The notes under the pieces were generated by a model. It was given only the letters and a program-made list of their open reading frames with translations. It was not told the origin of the DNA and did no database searches. The position numbers were made by a program, and so were the translations under genes. Positions 9,695 to 21,600 of a DNA stretch of 64,000 bases are shown in pieces; the stretch's first letter is position 1, and every line of letters begins with the position of its first letter. This DNA comes from Elephas maximus indicus (Eukaryota > Chordata > Mammalia > Proboscidea > Elephantidae), in the NCBI RefSeq assembly GCF_024166365.1, contig NC_064822.1, positions 108,868,823-108,932,822 on the forward strand, written 5' to 3'.

Positions 9695-12600
9695 GTAAGG
9701 ATGAGTCCACTCCAAGCTTAGGGGTGGGAGGGGAGTGAGGGGGCGCGCGCGAGGGCCGACCGGGCGGTCCCCGCCGTGAGGGGGGGCGGGCGGGAGGCGG
9801 CGGCGGCGGCGGCCTTGGTCCCGCCCGGGGCGGAGGGAAGGGAGGGAGAAGGGGCAGTGGCGGGGCCTCGGAGGAGGAGGGGGATGGGCCGCCCGCCCCG
9901 GGGGAGGGGGCAGCGTGGCCTCGCCCGCCCCCTGCCCGCCCCGGCCACGGGGGACGGGCCTTACCCCCCACTACTCGACTGCCCGCCTGAGGCTCCTCCC
10001 GCCGGGGGCTGGAGCCGCGGGGGCGGCCCAAGCCGTGCAGGCCCCGCCCGGGCCAACCGCCTCTCTGGCCCGCCCTCTGGTCGCCGCCTGCCCCAAGGCC
10101 CTCCCCCCCCCCTTTTTCTGTATTTTCCCCTCCCCCCCATCGTCCCGCCCTTTCCACGCCCCTCACCCCGAAACCGCCCTTTCTCCCTAGGGCCCGCCTT
10201 CTCCCCGCCCCGAAACCTGATTTCTAATCCCAAGACCCCTTTAGCTCCTTACCTGTATTTACTAATGTGTCTCCACTCACATTTTTCATCATTTATCTTT
10301 CCCTTTTCTGTTCTCTTGTTACTTTCTATGTTTGTATTTTTTTCTTTTTCCGTGTCCTTTAACACTAATTTTAGCAAGCTTTCCATCCACCCACATGTTG
10401 TTTTTTGCCTTACCTGGCCTTCTCCCTTTTTTCCCCTGGCATGTTTTTTATTTTAAAACTCTTTCAACATACCCACAGTCCCTCACATTTCCTATCCCAA
10501 AAGCATTTTTTGAATGTTTTCTGAGTTTAATTTTGTACAAAGGAAAATTGAGGCCCAGTTCTGGCACCATAGAGCCTGGTTCACGTCATATTGTCCTACA
10601 ACTGCTCCCCCCTAATCCATTTTCTTTCAACAGGCACCTTTTACCTTCCTATTAGTCATTTCTGTTTCATCATAATGTTCTTTTACCCTTTTTTTCTCCC
10701 CAATTTTATGTTGTTTATTTTTATTTCATTCTAGAACAAGATCACTCCATGGATGAAATGACAACAGTGGTGAAGATTGAAAAAGGAGTTGGTGGCAATA
10801 ATGGGGGCAGTGGTAATGGTGGTGGTGCCTTTTCTCAGGCTCGCAGCAGCAGCACAGGCAGTAGCAGCAGTGGAGGAGGAGGAGGTCAGGTAAGTGATGA
10901 TTAGAGATAAAGTGTGGGGAATATGTTGAGAGCATGTAAATACTCCTAGATAATTGTTTTAACTACTCACACAAAAAATTTTAGGAAAGGACTAAACAGT
11001 TTTACAGATAGAGGAAGTAAGTATAGAGAGAGAGAAATGACTTGGAGATCCCCAGAGATGGAAATTGCAGCAATACAGATAGATTGGTTTTTTTGTTTCT
11101 GGTTTTTAGTCGTTATTTGTCTGCACTATTTTGTTCTTTATTTGTTGTGCACTGTCCTCCTAGGCTGGCAGCTGGGTGTCAATAACTCCTTTTCTCTTCC
11201 TTGTTTTCTGACCAGGAGTCCCAGCCATCCCCTTTGGCTCTTTTAGCAGCAACTTGCAGCAGAATTGAGTCACCCAATGAAAACAGCAACAATTCCCAGG
11301 GCCCAAGCCAGTCAGGGGGCACAGGTGAGCTGGACCTTGCAGCCACACAACTCTCACAGGGTGCCAATGGCTGGCAGATTATCTCTTCCTCCTCTGGGGC
11401 TACCCCTACCTCAAAGGAGCAGAGTGGCAGCAGCACTAATGGCGGCAATGGCAGTGAGTCTTCCAAGAATCGCACGGTTTCTGGTGGGCAGTATGTTGTG
11501 GCTGCGGCCCCCAATTTGCAGAACCAGCAAGTCCTAACAGGACTGCCTGGGGTGATGCCCAATATTCAGTATCAAGTAATCCCACAGTTCCAGACCGTTG
11601 ATGGGCAGCAGCTGCAATTTGCAGCCACTGGGGCCCAAGTGCAGCAGGATGGTTCTGGTCAAATTCAGATCATACCAGGTGCAAACCAACAGATTATCAC
11701 AAATCGAGGAAGTGGAGGCAACATCATTGCTGCTATGCCAAACCTGCTCCAGCAGGCTGTCCCCCTGCAAGGCCTGGCTAATAATGTGCTCTCAGGACAG
11801 ACTCAGTATGTGACCAATGTACCAGTGGCCCTGAATGGGAACATCACCTTGCTACCTGTCAACAGCGTTTCTGCAGCTACCTTGACTCCCAGCTCTCAGG
11901 CAGTCACGATCAGCAGCTCTGGGTCCCAGGAGAGTGGCTCACAGCCTGTCACCTCAGGGACTGCCATCAGTTCTGCTAGTCTGGTATCACAAGCCAGTTC
12001 CAGCTCCTTTTTCACCAATGCCAATAGCTACTCAACAACTACTACCACCAGCAACATGGGAATTATGAACTTTACCACCAGCGGATCAGCAGGGACCAAC
12101 TCTCAAGGCCAGACACCCCAGAGGGTCAGTGGGCTACAGGGGTCTGATGCTCTGAACATCCAGCAGAACCAGACATCTGGAGGCTCACTGCAAACAAGTC
12201 AGCAAAAAGAGGGAGAGCAAAACCAGCAGACACAGCAACAACAGATTCTTATTCAGCCTCAGCTAGTTCAAGGGGGACAGGCCCTTCAGGCCCTTCAAGC
12301 AGCACCACTGTCAGGGCAGACCTTTACAACTCAAGCTATCTCCCAGGAAACCCTCCAGAACCTCCAGCTTCAGGCTGTTCCAAACTCTGGCCCTATCATC
12401 ATCCGGACACCAACGGTGGGGCCCAATGGACAGGTCAGTTGGCAGACTCTTCAGCTGCAGAACCTCCAAGTTCAGAACCCACAGGCCCAGACAATCACCT
12501 TGGCTCCAATGCAGGGTGTTTCCTTGGGGCAGACAAGCAGCAGCAACACCACCCTTACACCCATTGCCTCAGCTGCCTCCATCCCTGCTGGCACAGTCAC

Positions 12601-15600
12601 TGTGAATGCTGCACAGCTCTCCTCCATGCCAGGCCTCCAGACCATTAACCTCAGTGCATTGGGTGCTTCAGGAATCCAGGTGCACCAGCTTCCAGGCCTG
12701 CCATTGACTATAGCAAATGCCTCAGGTAAGACTTCCAATCTTTTGTGTTTCCAGAGCTATCTCTAGAAATTTTCCTCTGAAACTATTGGGTCTGAGGAAT
12801 GGAATAGATTGCCTTTTGGGATAACACTTTCTTAAAGGTTAGTTATTTAGGCAAGTCAATTAGAGAAATAACAGTGGTTCTATTTAAGTGATACTGTTGA
12901 AACCAAATTAACAAAGTTTTTTCACTCTTCCCCTCCATTAATCTAATGAGAAAGAAGCACTTCCGGGGGATGTCCTGGAGCCTCTGTACCTCCAGTGTCT
13001 TTGGTGCTGTAGAACACGGGTTTGCAGACTTTATCTATAAGGGCCAAATAGTAAATACTTCAGGTTTTGTGGAGCACATGTGGTCTCTGTCACATATTCT
13101 TTGTTTTACAATCCTTTAAAAACATAACAGTATTCTTAGCTCGAGGGCTGTATTTGCCCTGTGGGCCATTGTTTGCCAGTTATTTTTAGAATAAAGAATT
13201 GATTATAAACTTGACCTATTTGTAAAACAATTGTTAAATCGTCAGATGTTTGTCTTGAATTGTAGCTGCTAAGCAAGAGAAAAGTGACCTAATGAATTCC
13301 AGAAAGATTTTTCAACAAAGTAAATTCCCTGGTTAATCTTTAGTTGGCTAGGGCATCTCTGAGCAAGCTGGTTGTTAACCAAGGTTTATTAATTTATTTT
13401 TACTCAGAGTTACTTTAAAAGCGGAATTCCTCGCACTAATGTGTATTTTTATAAGCTTCCAAGGTGACTCTGGTACTTCTTGGTAGAGAACCACTTCCTA
13501 GACTGCTTTAGAAAGTACTGTGTATGGTTGACAAAGGAAGGAGAGAAAAGGGGAGTAGGAAAGGTGGGCAATGGAAGGGAGAGAGTTAGTAAAGACAGCA
13601 TTGAAGGAAAAATAGGGAAGAGGTATATACTGGAATATATATTGAATCAGTTGATAACAATATTTGATCATTAATTTGAACAATGTTTCACTATAGGTTA
13701 ATCTGGAATTTAAAATATCCATAAAAATTGGTGGGAATGGAAGTCTCTTTAGAACTTAACATTTTAAATTTCATTACAGTGGAGTTAATCTTTTAATAAA
13801 GCAAAATGGAAGGCTACATATATATTTTTATAATCTGGGGTGATATATACAAATTATGGAAAATAGTTTAATACCATCAAACTTCAGGTTCTGTTTGAAC
13901 ACCTATGGGTTTATGAGTTGTTTACTTTTGCTATAGAGTTCTCTTTCCCTTTAGGTTGGTTCTTTTGTAAGTGATGATAGTAAATAGACAATTATATTTC
14001 CTGCGTCCTGCAGTTTCAGAAAATCTGGGGGGAACATTTATTAAAGTTTCTTAACTTTCTTAGATTCTCTAGTGTGTTTAAAATGACTATATTTTGATCT
14101 TTAACAAGGCAGTAATATTTTTCAGTGAATTGAAGATCTTGGAATAGAAAATTAGAGCTGCGAGGGACCTAAGAAATAATCTAATACAATGGGCTTATTT
14201 TCTAGATGAAAAAACGGGTAGTGAGAAGCAGTTAAGTAATGAGACAACAGCCAGTCATTGACAATGCTAGGCCTTGCATTAGTTCCTCGATTCCTAGTCC
14301 TGCTAGTTATAATTTAGGACTTGAGAAACCCTTAAGATTGTTAAAAATGTTTTAGAAAATGTGTCTTTCTTTTTAAAAATTTAATGTTTTAGAGCTGACA
14401 GGTTTTATAGGCTAAAAGGCTTCATCTAATAGGAGTAGAAATTGCAAAAGTTTTGTAAAAACTGAAGTCAGCAGTCTTGAAAATTGGACACTTTCTGGGC
14501 GATGTAAACCAGCATGTTTGTTTTTTCTTTACTCTTCAGTAGTTGTAGCTGTTTGGCTTTTCTTTAAAGAAAAAAAAAGGCTGTGAGATTATTCTTAAAT
14601 TAATAATAATTTGAATCCTTGCAATTTCTAAAAGGTTTATAACTTAAGCTCTAGAGAAAGTTATGAGGCATTCTCATTGCTAAATCATGCTCTGGGGAAG
14701 TCTGCCATGTAATGTCACATGATAGGGCTGCCTAGCTGTTATTGATGGTCTCTGAGCTCAAGAAAATGCATGCCTTCTGTAAGATAGCAGCAGCTTGACA
14801 TTCTCTAATGAGAGAATGAAGCAGCACTGAAAGGCCATTTTGTGAGGGTTGAAATTGTTTGCTTCATTAGTAGTGGTGTCTGAAGAAACAAGTTTCCTCC
14901 TTTCTAGTTAGTCATAATTGTGCAACATTTTTTCCCCTTTAATTTGACTTTATCCTTAATGAATGATAATAAAATCATTTCCTGGAAGTTTAGTGTCGTT
15001 CAGCTGTTGCCCGTCTGCTACAAAGTGTCTCACTTTACCCCCTTTTCTGGCATATAGTTTTTTTTTTTACTGGAAAATTGAACCCCTTGGCAGTACGATA
15101 TAGTAGAAAGCATTGATGTGAAATCATCTTGTAAGATAGATATATGTATGTGTGTATATATATACGTATATACATATATATAGCACTCTACAAAGTGGTT
15201 GTGGAAGGCTGCATCTTACAAAGTATTCACTTTGTTTACATGTATTATTTTTTTTTTAATTACCTTTTAAAAATCTTTTAAGCCATCCGGTTGACTTTCT
15301 TTCTGCTTCAGTTTGCTGAATACACAGGCAAAGGCACAATGTTAGAACCAAAATAAACCAGCACCTATGTTGTTGTTTTTCATGGCTCTGCCCCTCACGG
15401 ATGATAGTGAGGAAAGGACCACCCAGTAAACTGAGCTTAGTTTCCAAGCAGTGAAATGACTGTTTTCTTTTTTCAAGACATTACCCTTTCCTCTTTATCA
15501 GCATCCTTTCCTCTCAGTTTGTAGTCACACTGACAGACCTTGTTTTTTCAGTTTAAAGCTCAGATTTTTTTCCTCAGCCACGGCTAAATGCTGAAAACTC

Positions 15601-18600
15601 TTGCCCCAGGTTAAGGGGAGGCGGGTTGTGAAAGATTGAGTTTGGATGACTTCGTGGGAGTTCTGCCTGATAATGAGTGCAGGGCTGGGCTTTGGCAGGA
15701 GAATAGAACATATTTCCTTGATGGCTATAATTCACTCAAGAAGCAAATTTCAGGCACTAAAAATAAAAATTTCACATCTGCTTGGTTTTACTGGGATCAG
15801 GAAAATGTCTTTCTTCTCTTAGAAGTTAAAGTGAAGAATGTGATACCAGGTTTAGTTTGCCAGCAGGGTCACTAAACTTGGGGTCAGATTGCTGGGACCT
15901 AATTTGTTAAAAAGTTGTGCTTTAGACTAGTGCATTTGAACATTAGTGATAAGTAGGTTTATATGATTAAAATACATTTAGAATTATTCTAGTGCAAAAG
16001 GTCATATAAGAGAATTTTTAATTTAAAAAATGATACACTTTATTATAAAGTATATTTGATATAACAGCAAATATGTCTACATTTTTTGCCTCCTTTTTTT
16101 TTTATGCACTCTGCTTGTTTCTTAGAATGATAATGGTTTTTAAATAGTGATTTCAGTTTAAATAGAAAACGTTAGAAACCTAGGTGCTCTGATTGATTTG
16201 AAAATCAGTGGGATACCAAAAGGTAGTCTTCAGAGACCTTTTCAACTGCTCCTATTTATTCATTCTGGTGGCTTTCTGTAAATGACGTCATTGTTAAAAT
16301 CACATTGCATTGTGTGATGTGGCCATTTTAGTTCTTAATTAAATAACAAGAGCACAAGGGTGACTAGTGTTTCAGGAAAGTTTAATATCTGTTCTGTTCT
16401 CATATCTCCCTTTTCCTTTAATTGTTCTTTTTTGTCAAGTAGCATGCAAATGTTGCCACTAATAATTCCTTGTTTTGTTTTTCCTCCTTGGAAATGTTCT
16501 AAGATGGAAGATGAACATCTGTGGAAAAGCTTTGTTATATAATGCTTTGTAAGTTACTGGTATCTGTAAATATTAATAGATAATAGTTGAATTTTTTTTC
16601 ATTTAATTGAAAAACAAGCACATTGTTTTTTCGTGTTTTTTACAGAAAAAACCTCGCTGCCCTTGAGTCTGACTCATAGGGACCCTATATAGAAGGTATA
16701 TAACAATAGTACTCTGAGTCTGAATCGACTCGATGGCAGCAGGTCTTCTCTAACATTTAGCAGTGTTATACAGGACCTGGTGTGCCGAAGCATTATTTAA
16801 AAATGTGGTCGCCCACACCAGGACTATATTGTTAATGCTGTGCTAGGTTTCAAGAGTTGTTCACTTTAGAAGATCCTGAAAGACATTTCTATAGAAAAAA
16901 AATTTTTTTCTAAATGACTGTCAAAGTTGGTTGCGAATCTAGGTTGTGATTTGAATTTGTACTTTTGCTCCAGTGTGTTTTAGCCTGAGTGGCTTATGGA
17001 ACCTGGGCGGTATTACTTGTTTGACAAGTTTGAATGTGCCCATCTAATTTACTGTGAATCTTCCTTCTTACCTCTGTATCTTTGTACAAAATAAATAATT
17101 TAACAACTTTTTTAAATTAAAAAAAAACTTTTTATTGTGCTTTAAGTGAAAGTTTACAAATCAAGTCAGTCTCTCATACAAAAACTTATATATACCTTGC
17201 TAAAAACATACTCCCAGTTGCTCTCCCCCTGAGACAACCTGCTACCTCCCTCCACTCTCTCTTTTCGTAATAATTTAACAACTTTAAAGAAGAAATTAAA
17301 ATATAAAATACCTAGATCAAGACAAACACTTGCCCTTTGAGACATGAGAGAACTAAATTAAAATCTATACATCTCTTTTGCTGCAAATAATGTAGATTCA
17401 GTTAAATGCTCTGAGGTGATTCTTTTCAAATTGTTCAATATGTTTTTCAGATCAAAGAATGGCTTAAAATTATAGCTCTTTGCAAATACACTATTGGTAA
17501 TTAGACTGAAGGTTGCTAAAGCTGGAAATCCTCATCCTATTCAACACCCTTATTTTCATGGACAATTTTTTTTTTTTTTTTTTTTTTAAGGTGTAGAAGG
17601 AAACCCTGGTGGCGTAGTGGTTAAGTGCTATGGCTGGTAACCAAAGGGTGATCAGTTCGAATCCACCAGACACTCCTTGGAAACTCTATGGGGCAGTTCT
17701 ACTCTGTCCTGTAGGGTCCCTATGAGTCGGAATGGACTCGACAGCACTGGGTTTGGTTTTGGTAAGGTGTAGAATTGGAAACCCTGGTGGCGTAGTGGTT
17801 AAGAGTTATGGTTGCTAAACAAAAGGTTGGCAGTTTGAATCCACCAGGTGCTCTTTGGAAACCATATAGGGAGGGTGGTTCTATTCTGTCCTGTAGGGCT
17901 GCTGTGAGTCAGAATTGACTCAACCGCAACAGGTTTTTTTGTTTGTTTGTTTTTTAAGTTGTATAAAGATACAGTAACTTGCCAAAGGTTGCTGACACAA
18001 TGTACAGAGGTATTCTGACTTTCAGAGCAGTGTCCTTTCTACCACGCTTTACCTGGACTTCTCCAAAGTAGAAAAATAGATTTGTTTCTTTACCGAGTTT
18101 AATTATTTGGGTGTGTTACTAACATTTGTAGTCTAGGACAGAAAATAGGAAGAAAAAGAAGCAAAAGACATGGTTTAATAAACAACTTTTTTATAAGGTT
18201 CTTTATGAATCAGAATTTGTTGTAATCATAGTGTAGTGGAAATCTGGTAATGAAATGAAGTGTAAATGACCAGTGATATGATCAAAACATAGGAAAAGAG
18301 GAGCAAGATGGCGAAAGAGAAATCAAGGACTTATATAATCAGTCTTTGAAAACATGAAGGTCAACTGTGTCATATCTGGTGTGTGTGAATGTGTGTGTAT
18401 GGGGTTACTCCTCCTCCCCACCTTTTTTTTTTTTAAAAATTAGGAAGATGTGATCTGTTTCCCTGACTGTTCCTTTCTTATTTTTTCTTTGATATGCTTG
18501 AGACATTTTTATAGCGAATTTTATCTCCTTGTTCCCTGTCTGTTGTTTTCTGTTATTCTGGAAGTTCCTTTTTAATACCTTCCTTCTTCTACCCCCCACA

Positions 18601-21600
18601 TTTCTGTTTTTTTTTTTTTTAATTCCAGTGTACTAGTTGGGGATATGGTTTAAGCAGTCCTGTGTGAGACTATGGGTTGGTCAAACCATATCCCCAACTA
18701 GTACATTGGGATTAAAAAAAAATAAACAAAATTTACGCACCAACCACTAATGGCAAAGGTGAAGAAATTGAAGATTTTTGCCAACATCTACAGTCTGAAA
18801 TTGATCAACATGTAATCAAGATGCATCGATAATTACTGGTGATTGGAATGCAAAAGTTGGAAACAAAGAAGGATCAGTAGTTGGAAAATATGGCCTTGGT
18901 GTTAGAAGCTATGCTAGAGATCCCATGGTAGAATTTTGCAATACCAGTGACTTATTCATGGTAAATACCTTTTTCTACAACATAAATGGTGACTGTGTAA
19001 TGCTCCTTAGAAGCGAAGATGGTGAGATTTTGTCTCCATACTTTGGATGTATTATCTGGAGGAACCAGTCCCTGGAGAAGGACATCATGCTTGGTAAAGT
19101 AGAGGGTCAGTGAAACAGAGGAAGACCCTCAACAAGATGGATTGACACAGTGGCTGCAACAGCGGGCTTAAGTATAGCAATGATTGTGAGGATGGTGCAG
19201 GACCAGGCAGTGTTTCATTCTGTTGTGCATGGGGTCGCTGTGATTTGGAACTGACTTGATGGCAGTTAACATAACATGTGAGACTATACAGGGCTCAATT
19301 TTGTCCAGGTACTCCATGTGTACTGTTGCTCACAGTTATTGTTGACGTATCTGAAACATGCTGTGTTTTGAATTATTTGAGTTTTTTGCATTGAAAAAAT
19401 GTACTTTTTACAGTTAGTTGTTTTGAAGATAAAATCCCTTAACTCTGAAAACTTCATTTAGAAATTTTCCAAATCATCAAGAAGCTTCTTTGGTTTAGTT
19501 TAGTGTTCCTTTAAAAAACTGTTTTGGCAGTATCACAATTTTAATAGTCTTCTGGTTTAGCCTTAAATGCCGTTTAGTTAGCTTATATAGGCATTTACTG
19601 GAGACCAATATACTCAATAATATAATTGCTCCCAGCAGGCCTAAGAAGAATGAGGTACAAAAGTATAAATGTAGAAATGGGTTCCAATTGTTTGATGCTT
19701 CGTTCATAAACAAATGCAACAGAATTTATTGAGCACTTCCTATGTGCCAAATGTGCTGCTAGGTTCTGGAAGTTGAATGAAGTAGACATGGCCTCTGTCT
19801 TCATGGTGCCTCAGTTGCTGTTGTGCTGTAGTTACCTATTCTTAGCGCATATCAGAGGATGCCAGTTTTCACTGTTATTCCTGAGAATTGTAGCAAAATA
19901 CATGAAATAACAGGACCCACATGTATTTTGGATTTATATTATAATCTCCTGTTGCTGTATTCTGTGTTTTCAGGTCATATTATTAATTAAAAATGCTACC
20001 ACATCCTTCTATTTTCTTAACTGTTTATCCCTTGGCTTATAGTTTGGGCCCAAATTATAAAAGCAAAAGTATAGAAAAGAGGAGGGAGAAATACATAAAT
20101 ATTGGATTTACTTAATGATATTTTTGTTCACTGTTAAATCCCTATTTATATATTTGTAGAGAAAGACATTCTTAACTGAAAGTATATACAGAACAGTACA
20201 CCCCCTCCTCACTTATCAACATGGTTAGGTTCCAAAGACCGGGTTGTTATGCAGAAATTGGAGTTATGTGAACATGGAGGATAATCATGTCAGATCACAA
20301 AATGGAGGATGACTGTATCATTGCAAAACGTCCAGATTATATCATTGTGTAACTGCCAAATTACATCATTACATAATTGCAAAATTACGTCATTCCCTAA
20401 TTGCCAAACTACTGAGAATCATGGTCCAGCCAAGCTGACACGTAGTCTTAACCATCACAGCCGGTTTTACTCTCACCTCGCACCTTGGTGTTCGTTACTG
20501 CCAGATGTATGTTGTAAGTGTGCAGAATAGCTGAATAGTAGATTTTTTTTTTTTTATTATTATTGTCCTAAATGCGCAATGTCAGATAATGAAATGGTGG
20601 ATAAGTGAGGAGTAGGCGTTTGTTTTTTTTTTTATATACACCTTTTCTTTTAGTTCTGGGTCATTGTTAGTTGCAGTTGATTCTCACTCATTGCAGCTGA
20701 TTCTGACTCATGGTTAAGAGTAGACTAGAACTGCTTCATAGGGTTTTCAAGGCTGTGACCTTTTAGAAGCAGATTGCTGGGCCTTTTTTCTGAGGCCACT
20801 CTGTGTGGGTTCTAACTGCCAGTCTTTTTGACTAGTAGTTGAATGCTTAACCATTTGCGCCACTTAGGGATTCCTTTAACTTCTATAACAAACATAAAAA
20901 ACCTCACATTTTCATACTATGATTTTAGTCAGAATTGCGTTCTAAGTGTTTCTACTTCAGTGGTTTTCTATTAAGAGTGTTCCCTAATTTCCCAGCCTAA
21001 TGGAGCAAGGGCATTGATACATTCCAGCTGATATCCACCTGCTTTTGTTTAAATCTTAAATATCTGTAAAGTTAGATGCTTAATATGGGGCTCAGAGGTT
21101 AAACTTGAGACAAGAATTGGTGCTGTTTAGCATTGCACAAGAAAAGTAATGATATGCAGTGCGTTTGAGCATGCTTTCAAAGATAAATCATTTTTAGGTG
21201 ACGGGTAATTGTTTACCTCCTTATTTTAATTACTGCAGTGTAAAAGACCAAAGAAGGCTTGTTGCTGGGAGGGATTTCCCTTTGTTGGAGTTAATTCAGT
21301 GACCCTGTGAGGCCCAGAAGATGACAATTGCCCTGTCATCCCAGACAATGAATACTTCTCATCTCTAGTTTATACAGATGTGTAGGAAACTGCAGCATGG
21401 CCAGGCACTTTGCTGTAGTGATAATCTTTTAGTTAAATGGCTGGCTGGTCTTAATAAGAGTATTAACATATCATCACATTACATTGTTTCTAACTGAATC
21501 TTGAAGCAAATTCAGATGCAACCAGTCTTAAATTACTGATGGTTCTTTGATTTATTCCCAAGAATGTCCGACAACTAATTGACTACCAGTGTTCCATCAC

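Larger units (their letters stand above)
9480..10090. promoter_or_regulatory. CpG island spanning promoter, exon 1 and start of intron 1
   Basis: CpG dinucleotides and G/C runs are dense here and sparse on both sides. Long C tracts (for example 9571-9580 and 9632-9649) and G tracts (9720-9745, 9780-9790) could form quadruplex or i-motif structures. Island limits were judged by eye. Confidence 0.8.

Noticed and set aside
9534-10456. Two long GC-rich open frames on opposite strands (about 210 and 226 codons)
   Set aside because: They overlap the SP1 CpG island and intron 1, encode low-complexity Pro/Gly/Arg/Ala strings and have no splice or similarity support. Composition explains them.
15130-15185. 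Alternating TATATG/TACGTA tract
   Set aside because: An ordinary microsatellite with no linked structure.
17599-17700. tRNA-like sequences
   Set aside because: The A- and B-box-like parts are SINE heads. None folds into a complete tRNA gene with proper acceptor stem and anticodon context.
20330-20412. Short regularly spaced repeats resembling an array
   Set aside because: The 24-bp units are directly adjacent without spacers and lie inside a DNA transposon in an animal genome. This is not a CRISPR array.
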